64,000 bases of DNA from Solanum dulcamara (GCF_947179165.1 NC_077238.1:60495257-60559256), one strand, 5' to 3'; shown: positions 1-12,900, counted from the stretch's first letter. The notes: generated by a model from the letters alone, not told the origin. Made by a program: numbers and translations.

Positions 1-2249
1 GTTTCTGATCAACTAGTAACACAATAGAGCAATTAGCTTGAATTGGGGGAATTTTGTTGCATGATCGATTCGTGTTGTTTTCCAAATCCGGACTGTGTTT
101 CAATTTGATTTTTCATCTTGGGGTGCTATTTTGGACTAGTTTTTTGGGTCAATTTTCAAATTTCTGATACAGGTACCATATTTTCCATTTTAGAATCAAA
201 AATTGATCCGTCTTCGAATTCGATAGTTTTAGTGTCATACCGACTGTATTAATAATTTGATTCTATTGTTGATAGCGTGGCAGCGTTCAGAGGCTGTTCA
301 AAAGAGAAAGGATCCGATTGACTTAGTTGGAGCCCGCGTGATTGGCCTACAGGTAGGCTACGATTTTCTTCACTTTAGACTAAGCATGTTTAGGCACTTG
401 TATACTGAATTGTATGATTTTGGAGTGGTTTGGGCATCGAGCATGCTAAATCACTAGAATTCATGTCCTAGGTATTATTTTGGGAAACATTTTGAACGGA
501 TAAAGCACGACTCCTATTATTATTGTTTACCCCTACCTTGTGATGTGTGATGCGCCTTTGGTTTATATATGTTGAAAGCATGTTTGGCCTTAGTCTAGGC
601 TTAGACTAGTGTTTCCTTATACTTGCGCGATTTTAGTGTCGTTGGTCCTTAGAACTTCTCCGACATCATTTTGGATTACTTAGCTCCCTGTAGACTGATG
701 TAGCAGACTTAAGTCTGATAGTCTGAGCTTTAGCTAGGCAGTAACACATCTTTGGGACTTTACCTCCATAATGCCCTATTCTTCCACCAGTCTTGTATCG
801 CTTGGTTCTTGATTCTGGAAGTCATTCGACTATTCTGATTAGATGTGGTTTAGGCTGGAGTGATTAATTGATGGCGCTCAGTTTAGGGGTACTCCTCGTG
901 ATGTTCAGTTGACCGCTGATCCTAATTCAGACCAACTTGCCTCTGTTTCTTGTTCAAGTTCCTAATTCACTCCATTTGGCAGGGTTTAAGCCCCTGCCTT
1001 TATGTTATTACCTCGGTTCAAGTCCAACACTCCTCACTTAGCCATGGTTTGAGCCTACTTCCTTTATATAGCCTTGGTTCAAGTCTTGCTCTCCTTACTT
1101 GCTTTGGTTCGACCCCTTAGATACTATTACCAGGTTCAAGTTTGTGGTATCTTTTACATGTGGATTAAAACCACGATTATCTATAACCCGGTTCAAGTTT
1201 ATGGTCTAGCTTACACAAGGTTCAAATCCATGATTATCTATCACTGGTTCAAGTCTGTGGTCTAGCTTACACGTGGTTTAAATCCATGATTATCTATCAC
1301 CCGATTCAAGTCTGTGGTGTCTCTATTATACGTGGTTCAAATCAATGCTTACCTATCAGTAGTGTTCAAGTCACTGGGTTTCTTTCAAATATCAATGTGA
1401 GTTCTTGATTCCCTGATGACTCTTCAATTCAAGTCCTTGTCTGTTCTCGGCTTTAGGTTAAAGTTTCAAGGATTTAGGATGGTTCGATTCAAGTTTTGGA
1501 AATTGGTGGTATTATCAGAACTCTATTGGCTCTATTTATTTTACTTCAGCTATTATTTCTCCTGTCAGGCTTATGGGAGTCCATCAGATTGTTACCTTAG
1601 ACTTGTGCACAAGAGTACCCATCGGGTTTATGGGAGCCCAATGAATTTAGCTAGATTCTTTCTCTTTGTGTGTTCTCTATGCTTGTGTACATACCTACAT
1701 TTACTTCTTTTCCTGCCTTTGGTTGTGATTACCTTCTCGTATTTCAGTTCACTTTTGCTTATGTTTCTCAGTCATCCTATGATGCCTACTGGGTACCTGT
1801 TATTTTTGTACTCATACTACACTCTGCATCTATTTTCGTGATGTAAGTCCAAGTACTAGATATCGGTGTTAATTCGAGCTAACAATTGTCCTGATCGGAG
1901 GCAAGGGTGAGCACATAGCGTTCAGGATTTTACCCGTCTCCCTCTGTGTATGTGTTTTACTTTTTGAGACATTCCTATTTCTATTGTCCACTTTTGGGAC
2001 TGGTACTCTTTTTGTAGAAGCTCTGTACATGTGACTTCCAAATTTTTGAAGGGATATTTTTATTTTTATATATTTAGCTTTACTTCTGCCCATTCATTTA
2101 TGTTCCTATTATTTCATTACTATTTTTAGATTGGATTTTTCATCTTCTACCCTAACATTCCATTATTCACAATTCTAAGATATGGGTAGGCTTGCCTACT
2201 GGTAGGTCATACTAGGCATCATTAGGATTTGAGAAATTGGGTCGTGATA
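1..2249 (+). repeat. 5' LTR of element 1 (3' portion)
   Basis: Noncoding long terminal repeat whose start lies outside the window. It ends GTCGTGATA, a worn form of the GTCRTGACA terminus of related LTRs, directly before a primer-binding site. It shares with the element 2 LTRs the short inverted repeat GCCTACAGGTAGGC (345-358), the TACTGGGTACCTGTTATTTT region near 1788-1807, and a GGTGAGCAC segment near 1906. It also holds a four-copy 57-bp repeat at 1133-1362. The open reading frame at 1416-1841 lies wholly inside the LTR and is not regarded as a gene. Confidence 0.82.
1133..1362. repeat. 57-bp tandem repeat in element 1 LTR
   Basis: About four diverged copies, starting near 1133, 1190, 1246 and 1303. 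Each opens with GGTTCAAG or a variant and contains a block like CATGATTATCTATCA. The element 2 LTRs carry a different 50-bp minisatellite in a comparable part of the LTR, so the two lineages expanded unrelated repeats there. Confidence 0.75.
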
Positions 2250-2252
2250 AGT

Positions 2253-2266
2253 TGATTTTAGAGCCC
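2253..2266 (+). other. Primer-binding site of element 1
   Basis: Just after the LTR end, TGATTTTAGAGCCC is a mutated form of TGGTATCAGAGCC, the site complementary to the 3' end of initiator tRNA-Met used by plant Ty3/gypsy elements to prime minus-strand synthesis. The same layout (LTR end, short spacer, PBS) occurs in the other four elements with a preserved 5' LTR end. Confidence 0.75.
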
Positions 2267-2454
2267 CAGGTTCACCATTCTCACTTGTACAAAGCTAACA
2301 TCTAGTAAGGTCCTACGGATCAGTACAGAGACGTCCGTTATTTATCTTCAGGAAGCTACAGGATGTCTTTAGGAATGTGTCTCTTTTATATCACTATTGT
2401 ACAGTATGTGTCTTATCAATTTCTAGAAATCTCACTTGTTCCACTCTTTTACAA

Positions 2455-3720
2455 GATGGCTTACATGCGTGCCAGAGGTAGAGGCTGACTTCGAGGTCAT
2501 GCCAAGACAGCAGAACCATCCTAAAATAGGGAGAATACTCCAGAGTCAGAGTGGAGCCAGTGATAGCTCTAGTACATCAATAATCGATGGGCCTGGGACC
2601 AGCTTAACTACAGCCCTATCTAGTCACAACTTCAAAATTACATGTGATGGTCGCCCAGATTTTGGCTTCTATTGGGGGTATGTAGAAGGACCTAGCTCCA
2701 GCTTCTCTAGTGTCGTAGGGTCAACCTACACTATAGAAACTAGTCGTTTAGTAGCCACTGACATCTTTCGCTTAGCTGAATGATTTGGCGGGCGTCATGA
2801 CACTTCAGGAGTAGAAGATGCTCGTGGTTTTCCTTACACTATCATCCTCGAGGTTTTCTGGGGATATGGGTAACAATGCCAATGAGTTTCTACTCACTTG
2901 ATCAGAGCGGCTGCAGACATTGGTTCTAATAGAGTCGAGAGGACCCAGCTTCACTACTTATCAACTAGACGGTCCTACCTGGCAGTGGTGGCATTCATAT
3001 TTAGAGACTAGGACAGCTGGGTCTCCCCCAATGTCCTAGGCTTAGTTTTCAGAGGCCTTTTTGGCCCGGTTTATCCCTAGGAGCGTCAGAGATCAACTTT
3101 GGGATTAGTTGTCATGATTGGAGCAGGGCTCTATGATAGTATCAGAGTATGAGGCCCGATTCTATGAGCTCTCCAGGAATGCCGCCATGATATTAGCTAT
3201 TGAGAAGGAGAGACTTCGATGCTTTGTCAGGGAATTGAGACTCAAGTTTTTAGCCTTAGGGGGGATGCTCATTTTTGTATATGGTAGACTAAATCTGCAC
3301 ACTTGAGTAGCTCTTTCGAAAGGCCCAAGGGGCAGTGACAAAATGCTAGGATTGATGAGTTCTTTAGACCTGGGTATCCTATGACAGATCTCTCCAGATA
3401 TTCCAGTCGGGTCAGGGCTGAGGTGGTTCATTGATGAGTTCTTCTAGACAAGGTGGCCGACCTCCTTTTAAGAATCGACAGTCATAGGGGTGATATGAAT
3501 GTAGGGAGCTAGATCATTGATCCCATGACTTCCCTCACCGTAGATTAACCTTACTAGCTCCACAGTCAGCTAGACGTGCGCTAGCACCAGCACCTCCAGT
3601 TAGAGGTGGAGGACAGGGCTAGAGCCATAGGGGTGGTCATCAAGGTGCATGGGGAAGTCCCCGAGGAGGCAGGGTCGATGTACAATGTAGAGGAGCCTAA
3701 GCCTACTTTTATGCAGCTCT
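2455..3720 (+). pseudogene. gag remnant, element 1
   Basis: Decayed capsid/nucleocapsid gene. The likely start ATG at 2455 follows the leader, and stops appear within the first 15 codons. The gag core is recognisable at 2860-3300 by peptides such as QTLVLIESRGPSF, TYQLDGPTWQWWHSYLETR, LARFIPRSVRDQL and SEYEARFYELSRNAA, matched by equivalent segments in elements 2 and 4. Several interruptions are in-frame TAG. The region from 3400 to 3720 is where the basic tail and zinc knuckle should lie, but no intact CCHC motif is visible. Gag normally assembles the virus-like particle; this copy cannot encode it. Confidence 0.8.
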
Positions 3721-3739
3721 AGCTAGAAAAGAGGCAGAG

Positions 3740-4170
3740 GCCTTAGACGATGTTATCACAAGTACGGTTTTATTATATCATCAGCCCACATCCACTTTAT
3801 TTGATCTAGACTCTACCTATTCTTATATATATATGTATATTGTGCCTACCGACTAAGTATGAGTTTGGAGCCCGTAGTTGAGCCATTAAGTTTTTGACCC
3901 CTGTAAGTGATTCTTTCATAATGGATCATGTCTTTATATCTTATGTGGTGACTATTTAAGGGTGAGACACTAGGATCGGTCTCATATTGCTTGACATGGT
4001 GGATTTTAATTTGATTCTTGGCATGGAATGGTTATCTCCATACTGCGCGGTCTTGGATTGCTATGCCAAGACAATTACCTTAGCCATGCCTGCTATTTCG
4101 CTGGAGGTGTGGCAGGGCTCTTGTAGCTGCACACCCGTTGGGGTGATTTTTTTGTTCGAGCTTGGAGGTT
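3740..4170 (+). pseudogene. Aspartic protease remnant, element 1
   Basis: The retropepsin-like region between gag and RT. The active-site loop near 3799-3830 reads LFDLDSTYSY where the family has a D-S/T/P-G motif, so the glycine position is lost. The downstream conserved segment LLDMVDFNLILGMEWLSPY (from about 3985) is well preserved and identifies the domain. It is followed by a stretch equivalent to the PR-RT linker. Multiple stops lie between the active site and this block. Confidence 0.8.
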
Positions 4171-4189
4171 AGTGGCTAGCAGGTGTTTG

Positions 4190-5640
4190 GCATACTTTCC
4201 TTGTGTTGGAGATGTGAGTAAGAAGGGCTCTATAGTTGACTCACTACCTATAGATCGAGAGTTTGCAAATGTGTTTCCTACGGATCTGCCTGGCCTTTCT
4301 CCTGATCGTGTTATTTACTTTTCCATTGATGTCGAGCTACGTACTCATCCTATTTCCATTCCACTATACCGTATGGACCCCGTAGAGTTCAAGGAGCTCA
4401 TTTTCTAGCTTTAGGATCTCTTTGATAAGGGATTCATTCAGCCTAGTGTATCGCCTTCGGGTGCCTCAGTCCTATTCGTTAAGAAGAAGTACGGTACTAT
4501 ACATATGTGTATTAATTACAGGCAGTTGAATAAGGTGGTGGTGAAGAACTGTTACCTTATTCCTAGGATTGATCATCTATTTCACCAGCTATGGGGTGGC
4601 GTGGTATTTTCTAAGATTGATATGAGACTGGCTACCACCAGTTGAAGATTAGGGCAGCAAACGTCCCTAATACAATATGTAGGACTCGTTACGGCCACTA
4701 TGACTTCCTAGTAATGTCTTTTGGGTTGACTAACGCCTCTGCCACATGCAAGGACTTAATAACTCAGGTGTTTAGGCCTTACTTGGACTCATTTTTTATA
4801 GTCTTCATCGATGACATCTAGTATCCTTGCGGAGATGGGATGAGCATGAGAAACATTTGAGGGTAGTGCTCCAAACTTTGAGAGATCAGCTGCTTTATGC
4901 TAAGTTCTCAAAGTACTACTTTTGGCTTGAGTCTGTAGCATTCTTGGGGCACTTGGTGTCAAAGTATGGCATTATGGTGGACCCGAAAAAGATTGAGGCT
5001 ATTCGTGATTGGGCCAGGCCTACCTTTGTGACTGAGATTTGTAACTTAGTCGAATTGGTAGGGAACTACAGGCTCTTTGTATAGGGGTTCTGTACTATAG
5101 CAGCACCTCAGACTCAGTTTACTCACCAGAATATTTCATTTCTATGGTCGAAGAAGTGTAAGAAAAGATTTCTAAGACTTAAGGAGTTGCTTATCACCAC
5201 TCCTATATTAAATCTTCCAGTAGAAGGCGAGGGATTCAATATTTATTATGATGCATCTGATGTCAATTTGGGTTGTGTACTAATGCAATAGGTCTAGATT
5301 ATTGCCTATGCATCTAGGCAGCTTAAGCTGCATAAGCACAACCACCCTATTCATGATTTAGAGTTGGCGGTGGTAGTTTTTGTGCTTATGATTTTGAGGC
5401 CCTACCTGTATAGAGTTCGATGTGATATTTACACTAATCACATAAGCCTTCAATATATTGTTAGCTAGAGGTATCCTAATTCGAGGCAACACCGCTGGAT
5501 TGAGCTCCTGAAGTACTATGACCACTTTATTCTCTACTATCCGAAGTAGTAGCAGATGCCTTGAGTCGGAAGGTGGTGAGTATGGGTAGTCTAACCTTTC
5601 TTTATACTTTGGAGTGACCATTAGCTTTGGACATCCAGTA
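4190..5640 (+). pseudogene. Reverse transcriptase-RNase H remnant, element 1
   Basis: The RT begins with a linker (VFPTDLPGLSPDRVIYFSID) and the palm segments [13 protein letters not shown] (near 4515) and [14 protein letters not shown] (near 4585). A one-base loss near 4630 shifts the frame. The catalytic FIDDI is visible near 4805 but is followed at once by a TAG stop. The thumb/connection runs 4827-5084 (LYAKFSKYYFWLESVAFLG). RNase H follows at about 5170-5560, with INIYYDAS-like and HDLELAVVVFVL segments. TAG dominates the premature stops; for example TAG CTT TAG at 4408 stands where related copies have glutamines. Confidence 0.85.
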
Positions 5641-7102
5641 TTTAGCTAATCGGATGATTCGACTTGACATCTCTGATTCCTAGTGTTTGTTAGCTTATGT
5701 GGGGGCTCATTCATCTCTATTGGATTAGATTCGTAGACATTAATTTAAGGATGAGGATTTAGTTGCACTTTAAGATCAATTTTTAGGAGATGATGTCGGT
5801 CTGGCTACTTTAGATTTAGATGGGGTTTTGAGGTTTGGTGGTCGTCTCTATGTTTAGAGATTCAGGGGTTTGATTCAATTGATCCTTAGTTAGGCCTATG
5901 ATTCCATATATTCTATCCATCCGGGCACCACTAAGATGTATCGTGACTTGAGGCAGCAGTACTAGTGGAGTGGCATGAGGAGAGATATCGTGAATTATGT
6001 GTACCATTATTTGAGTTGTCAGCAGGTTAGGGCCAAACACTTACGGCCTAGTGGCGAGCTTCATAGATTACCCATTCTCGAGTGGAAGTGAGAGCGAATC
6101 ACCATTGACTCTATTGTAGAGTAGCCTCACATTTCCCATGGTCTTTATAGTATTTGGGTCATCGTAGATCGATTGACCAAGTAAGCATAGTTCCTTCCTA
6201 CTCATACTTCCTATAGTGCTGAGAGGTTGGCCCGTATCTACATTAGGTAGGTGGTGCATATTCATAGTGTGCTAGTTTCTATCATCTAAGAATAAGTCTC
6301 ACAGTTCACATCTAACTTTTGGAGGACATTTTAGGTGGAGTTGGGTACTCGTGTCGACCTTAGCATAACCTTCCACCCATAAACTGTTGCTCAGTCAGAG
6401 CGCACTATTCAGGTTCTTAAGGGTATGCTATAGGCTAGTGTTATGTGTTTTGGGGGTCAATTGGATCAGTTTTTTCGCTTGGCGGATTTTGCGTGCAATA
6501 ACTACCACTCTATTATTCATATGGCCCCATTCGAGGCCTTATGTTATAGGCGTTGTCGCTCTCTAGTTGATTGTTTTGAGTCTACAAAGTCCAGGCCGCA
6601 TGGTACAGACTTCATGTAGGAATCTTTAGAACATGTAAGGGTGATTCAGGATAGGCTTAGGACAGCTTAGAGTAGATACCAGAGTTATGTTGATCATAGG
6701 AGTTATCCGTTGAGATTTGTTGTTGGTGATAGGGTGTTCCTCCGTGTATCGCCCATAAAAGGTGTGATGAGATTTGGGAGGCAGGGCAAGATATTTAAGA
6801 CAGATAGCGAGGTTGCATATGAGTTATCTTTGCCTCCGACCTTTTCAACTATTCATATGGTCTTTCATATTTTAATGTTTTTCCAGTGTGTTCCAGATGA
6901 GCCCCATGTGCTTCAGTATGCCACTGTTGACTTGGATAATCAATTGAGCTATATTGAGGGGCCAAATGCTATTTTGGCCAGAGATTTCAGGCAGTTGCGA
7001 TCCAGAGAAATTCCTATGGTTAAGGTCAGTTGGAGGAATCATCCCATCGAGGAGGCTACCTAGGTGACCAACCATGAGATGTGGGCATAGTTCCCTGAAT
7101 TA
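5641..7102 (+). pseudogene. Integrase and chromodomain-like tail, element 1
   Basis: The integrase core shows YSIWVIVDRLTK (near 6150), a worn second-aspartate region VSQFTSNFW (near 6296) and [14 protein letters not shown] (near 6390), which holds the catalytic glutamate. MAPFEALCYRRC lies near 6520. The GPY/F-type segment VFLRVSPIKGVMRFG begins near 6735, and the chromodomain-like end (REIPMVKVSWRNHPIEEAT) stops at 7063. The original reading continues as FPEL to 7102, where a solo LTR is inserted, and resumes at 9163 as FETSGTS. The enzyme would insert the DNA copy and target chromatin; stops make it nonfunctional. Confidence 0.85.
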
Positions 7103-9157
7103 TGTAATATCCCTCAAAATGCTCACAAATTCATTAAGAATGCCTTTGAAATAGGCCGCTCATGTAATGCATTATCCATAATCTTTATGGAAAATCCGAG
7201 TTCGGAATATCAATTAGGGGGTCAAAACTTGTAGGAAAATAGTCTTGCTGGATTTTTAGGACCCGTAGATCGAACAATAAATTTCTCAAAGAAACTGTGC
7301 AAACCAGTAAGGTGCCCGATAAGTCCATATCGCAGACTTGCTCGCCTCCGCGTCGCGAACCTGTCAATGGTTTTCTGGCCAAATTTAGCTTTTAGCAAAG
7401 GCACTTTAGACTTTTTCCTTATTGTTAGCTAATGAACCTAGACATTTTTAGGACGTAATTCAGCTCTATAAATTAACCTAAACCTCTAATTCTATTCATT
7501 CTTCTACAATTCACCTACTTAAATATTTATCTCTCTACAAAAGACTCTCAAGGGCTCCATTGAAGACTTCAAGTAAATTCACTCAAGGTCTCCATAAAAA
7601 CTCTCAAGTTCTTTCAAATTATTTGGTGTTCTCACTTAAGGTATATGGGTATTAATTCATGGATTCTTTCATCCATTAAGCCCAAACAACTTCTCACAGT
7701 TTCCTATCAAATTAAAGTATGATATTTTATAGGTTTTATGATCTCGATTCTTATTGCATGAATTATGATTCAAAGTATGATCTTAGTCTATTTTTGATAT
7801 AAATTGATGGTTATTGCATTAAATTGAAGAGTTTTTCCATGAATTCTCCTATTTTAATCTTTAGGGTTCATGATGTAAATTACGAGTATTTTGAATTATA
7901 CTTCCAAGGGATATTATCCATATAAATTATGTATGGGATGATTTAAAGTTTATGATCATGCATATTTTTAAGTCAATTACATGACTTTCAAAGTCAATTG
8001 ATTATGCAATTGAGTTCTAGTCTAAGCTCAAGGTATGAATTGCATGCAAGTTATGAAGTAAGGTGACTTAGGGTACTATGTGGTGACTTAAGGCCTAAAA
8101 GGTGACTTAGGGCCCTATATGGTGACCTAAGGCCTAACGATATGAATTATGCAAATATGATTGTAATGATGAAAGGACAATTCTCACATTACAAGTATGT
8201 TATGAAACTGAGCTACTGTATGATTTCAAACCTATGATCATGACTATGATATATGTAATTATGATTTCTAAACTATGCATGTATTCCATGGGATTTGACT
8301 TAGCACTGAGTGGACTTGAGGTGGGGGCCCTACCAAAAGCCTTAGTAGCAGCCTCATGTCCCATAAACTATGTCCTAGTTTGCCTTCATGACCTAGCTAT
8401 TGGATCCACATATAGTGTATGTATGACCCGCCTAGCAGGGTAGAGTCTACCTTGGCAAGTAGATTCCCATTTTTCTTCATTGTATGGGGAGACAACGGGA
8501 TTCCATGTTATAGATTGCATGGTCTTATTGTCGGTTATGGTTCCTATCCCACATATGTATGATCTCTTATGTATGCTATGATTTTAAATTATAATTTTTA
8601 AATGCTTTGGTCAATATAATTTTCTCATGACTTTACTTACCTCATCTTATCATGTGATTTACTTGACCATTGCATTCCATGATTTACGTTGCATGTTATG
8701 CCCTCATACTTAGTACATTCCAATGTACTAATGCATACTTTTTTCCTACATTGTCTCATAATGTAGGGGTTGAAGTTGAAGATCATACTCATCTACGTGG
8801 CTAGTTAAGCTTTCCTATCCAGTGGTATTTATGGTGAGTCCTTATTTATCGAGCACTAGTTATCGAGTTAGTTATTATTTTCAAAGACTTTTGCTATGTT
8901 TCATATTGAGCGTGAGCTAGGGATATGTCTTAGCCCCTGTCCATATTCATGAGTAGAGTCATCTAGTTGGACAAATGTTTCTAGTTTATGTTGTTATGTG
9001 ATGTTCTTAAATTTCTATTCATTGTTTAGACTCTCTTATGATGTTTCTGATTTTACTTTACCTTATGTATGCTTATGATATGTACAAGAGTCTTTGTTGG
9101 AGCCCTTTGGGGTTTCAATCATCGTGTTATGACTAGGCCCTAGGTCAGGTCATGACA
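7103..9157 (+). repeat. Solo LTR inside the pol tail of element 1
   Basis: A 2055-bp unit starting TGTAATATCCC and ending GGTCATGACA, the usual TG...CA form of these LTRs. It has no internal region or partner LTR. It splits the element 1 reading FPEL/FETSGTS exactly, and is flanked by AATTA (7098-7102) and ACTGA (9158-9162), a 5-bp target-site duplication with two differences. Orientation is inferred from the termini. It contains a two-copy repeat of about 38 bp (8057-8135) built on GGTGACTTA and AGGCCTAA. The open frame at 8234-8443 has no recognisable product. Confidence 0.85.
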
Positions 9158-9227
9158 ACTGATTTGAGACTTCAGGTACTTCTTGACTCTTACTTTCGCA
9201 GATAAAAGTTCTTTTAGTAGTGGATGT
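9158..9227 (+). other. End of pol and polypurine region, element 1
   Basis: Continuation of the chromodomain tail (FETSGTS, from 9163), then GATAAAAGTTCTTTTAGTAG and GTGGATGT leading into TGTAATGACC. The equivalent block upstream of the 3' LTR of element 2 (39138-39165) is almost identical, which locates the plus-strand priming region of this family, although it is not a strict purine run. Confidence 0.7.
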
Positions 9228-9968
9228 TGTAATGACCATCCAAGTTATTTCTAGATTAAAGCATTCTTGTAGCAACCCTAAATCATTGCTGACACTTACT
9301 GTTCGATCGCCTGATCGTTCATTTGGGGTTTTAGGCCTATTTCCTTGTTTTGGAGCTTTTATAACTTAAAAAGTTGACTTCGGTCATAACTTCAGTAAAA
9401 TGACCTTAAAACAAAATTCTGACAGTTCCATCAGCTCCAAAATGGCCAAACTAGGCTACTAGCATGGTCGACATGAGTATCAAGATAATTGGTACGAGTT
9501 TGGGGGCATTTGGCATTTTTGCCTTAAAAATTTGCCGTATGGTTGAATTTGGTCAACATTTTTGGAAAACCCACTTGGATGGAAATTCTAACAGCGTTGT
9601 TAGTTACAGAATGTGGAGTTTGGTCTAGAATGACCTTTCATTTGCTTCTCGAGGTTTCGGTCTAATCCCGAGACTTGTTGTAGAAATAGGCTCAAAATGT
9701 CTCTTGGATGTGGGACCAACTTTTCATTAAAATTACCTCGTATGGGAATTTAGAATTCTTTATTGAGTCCAAAACTTAGAATTTAAGGGGGGGGTAGTGT
9801 ATCTCCTTTATGTGCACAGGGTTTCAAATGAATTCCGAGTACCCCATCGTAGATTTGGACATTCCATAGTCCATATTACACCAGCTGAGTCTGGTGCCAA
9901 GCTAAAGAGACTCCTGGTGGCTTTAGCGACTATATGGAAACTTTAATGATAGTTGCTGGCGTTACTTC
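9228..9968 (+). repeat. 3' LTR of element 1 (first 741 bp)
   Basis: Starts TGTAATGACC. From about 9410 it aligns with 39695-40200 of the element 2 LTR (shared segments include ATTCTGA, GTTCCATCA and TTTGGTCAACATT). Its first about 180 bp correspond to about 530 bp in element 2, so it is internally shorter. It is broken at 9969 by a minus-strand LTR; the missing part is not recovered downstream. Confidence 0.78.
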
Positions 9969-12900
9969 TGTCACGACCCAACCCCGTAGGTCGCGATTGG
10001 GGCTCGACCTAGACCCCCGTATACATGTTTATCAACTGTGGACAAGTCGAACTGTGAATAACACAATACTATGCAACATAACCCTATTGGGTGATAACAT
10101 TTTCATAAACCTGTAGCCTCTTTCATTTGTATCACATCATGAAAGGGAACGCAAGCCGACAAGGCGGCTATAATATAATAACATATACCATACATAATGT
10201 AGACCCAGCTGAACCAAACTGACATATACAACCCACATATACATATCTACAGACCTCTAAAAGTATTACGATAACATATAGTGGGACAGGGCCCCCGTCG
10301 TACCCCTGAATAGACAAAACAATTTTATAAACAGTGGTCAGTACGAAAAACTAGGCTCCGATGCAATGGAGCCTCTTCTAGCTGAGTTGAATGAGATCCT
10401 AAGCTGACGGACTCCCAAAACCTATATCTATACCTGCGGACATGAAACACAACCCCCCCTGAAGAAAGGGGGGTCAGTACGACATATGTACTGAGTATGT
10501 AAATCATAACATAGCATAACTGAGATAGGTAAGCAGGGGAAAAATATATCGTAAAGGAAACCTCGATACCTGTACTCTGTAAATTATAAAAACATGCATG
10601 TTCAAATTATACCATATAGCCGGCCCTATCAGGGATCTGGTGAATACATCTGTAAAACCATCATATACCTAGTGCCATCACCACCTTATTACAACACATC
10701 ATCATATATATACATACGTAATCTGGCCCTCTAGTAAGGGGCAGTGGACAATGTAATGGAATTGAGCACGAATCTAATAACCAGCCCGGGACTCGGAGAA
10801 GAAGATTTACAGTATACACGAGTAGAGTAGTGAGTAACCAAATGCAATTTAAATCATTATCAGAGACTCAACAGAATAAGAAAGTTAAGCTTTTGCATGA
10901 GGACCCGAGTAGTAGTGTAGTCATCTCGAGTGTCATCCAAACGCCATTATAGGCTATATCAATTGTAATCTCGGGGACCCTAGACATGTATTAACATAGG
11001 GACAAATCATTTATGGAATCAGAAACACTTAGTACCATATAGTCTTTAAGGCTTGGAGCCCGTACATTCATTATCTCCTTAATACATAGAAGTTTCCAAG
11101 GAGATAGCTCAACTACTATAAGAGTTCAGTATTCAAAAGTAAATAAGAGATGCTTAATAATGGAATCACACCGGAGCTCATATCATATCTACCCTACAAA
11201 AAAGAAATGCCAAAAAGAAAGAGAATAAGTTCTGTGTAGTCTGCACTTTCCTTCTGGTGATCATCATACAGATATTTCGTATCCGACCCATCATGGGGGT
11301 CGGTAAAAAATTATGGCATCATAATCTTATTTTCATACCAAGTACCTATCAAGAGAAAGGAGAGGTATCTTTATACACAATACTTTTTAACACGTAGAAG
11401 CCCTAACAGGCAACACTCAATTCTTGCAGGAGTACCAATACTAAGCAGTGGACAGGGATTATAAGGCATACTTGGAGTTCTATGAATGGAATTATCCCCT
11501 CAGTTTACGTACAATTCACTTAAGGCTAAGACATGCCAAAAGGAATGAAAAATAGCTTTACATACTTATTCCAAAATATGCCAAGAGGAAGCTTCACATA
11601 CCTCGTATGGACTTTTCTTAATCACGTCCACGTCGTCGTCCTCCAAACCTATTTAACATAGAAGCAATGCGAGTATAAACAACCTTAAACTTTTCAGTGC
11701 CTTCAGTTTCACCTTGGTATTCATAGAACCTATGTCCTTGTTCGTCTCCTCGACTAGGTCTTTAATTAGTTAAGGCGTTAAAGAAAATTGGGCTGCACCT
11801 CCCCTATAACATGCCCTATCCGAATTTCCAATTAAATCCCTAAATACTAAATCCAACCAAAAACAACAACCTTCAGCATATTTTTAATCAATTCACACCA
11901 ACAATATACAACATAAACTCCAAACGACTCGCTCAAAATTACGATACCAAAATAGGGTGTCTAGCCTTTATTTTGTAAAACCTTTAATTATACAAAATGG
12001 GGGTTCATGTGGATGAAACCAAAAGAACACACACCCATTTTAGAACACATTTAGTCCCTGCAACACACCCCCACACACCTGTAATAGCACACCACAAGCA
12101 CAACACTTCACTTCGAAGACAATTCAACTATAACGACTCCAATTTAGATTGTCTTCAACGTCAAGAATTTCTATGATGTTTTCACATATAAATCCACTTA
12201 AACAACATATAATATACTTATTAACAATACCATAAACTCCAAATTGAAAGGGAAGGTCTTACCTTACCCGAAATTGGCTAAACTCACCCAAAACTCACTT
12301 CGGAAACCTCTTGACGTGCTAAATGGAGCAGGCTATTTGTGTTGCTTCTACGCTGCCCCAAATTGGAATTTTATGTTATAAAACATCATTATATAACCTT
12401 GGGATACCTTAAATAATTAATTTACGGAATGAAACTAGGGCCTTACCTTTCTTGGCCTCAAACCCGTAACCCTCTCTTCTTGCTCTTAAAGTTTTTCCTT
12501 CAACTTTCTCTCATTTTTCCAAGTGTAAAGATGAAGAAATGATTCTATAGACATCATAAGATACATATATACATCTCCACATGATTAAGGAATACCGTAG
12601 GTAAGTAATTCACGGAGGAAAATTAAGGAACTCACATTTAATTCTTCAAAACCATGGCTGCCTTGTTCCTTTTGTTCTTCATGTTGTTTTCCTCTTCCTT
12701 GGCTGAAGTTTCAGCTTTAAAATGTGATAATTAATGACTTAAGAGTCATATATATGTCTCCTCAAGAGGTGACACATGTCAGCCACTAAGGGTGACACGT
12801 GTCCAGCCCCCATTGGGCCAATATATTTATGCAGCCAATCCATGGCTGCCACGTGTCCTTGGTGGGGCCCACTCCCAAGTAGGTGGGTCACCTACTTGAT

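Larger units (their letters stand above)
1..9968 (+). mobile_element. Element 1: decayed Ty3/gypsy chromovirus
   Basis: A plus-strand LTR retrotransposon that begins upstream of the window. The order seen is partial 5' LTR, primer-binding site, gag, protease, RT, RNase H, integrase, GPY/F and chromodomain-like tail, polypurine region, and a partial 3' LTR starting TGTAATGACC. Domain order and long LTRs fit the Tekay/Del group of plant chromoviruses (family knowledge; exact clade uncertain). Every domain carries stop codons or frameshifts, so it cannot move by itself. A solo LTR (7103-9157) interrupts its pol tail and a minus-strand element begins inside its 3' LTR at 9969. The rest of that 3' LTR is not found in the window. 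Confidence 0.88.

Noticed and set aside
1416..1841. A 141-codon open frame rich in hydrophobic residues, membrane-protein-like
   Set aside because: Lies wholly inside the LTR of element 1; the counterpart in the element 2 LTRs is not open, and T-rich DNA readily gives Leu/Phe/Tyr runs.
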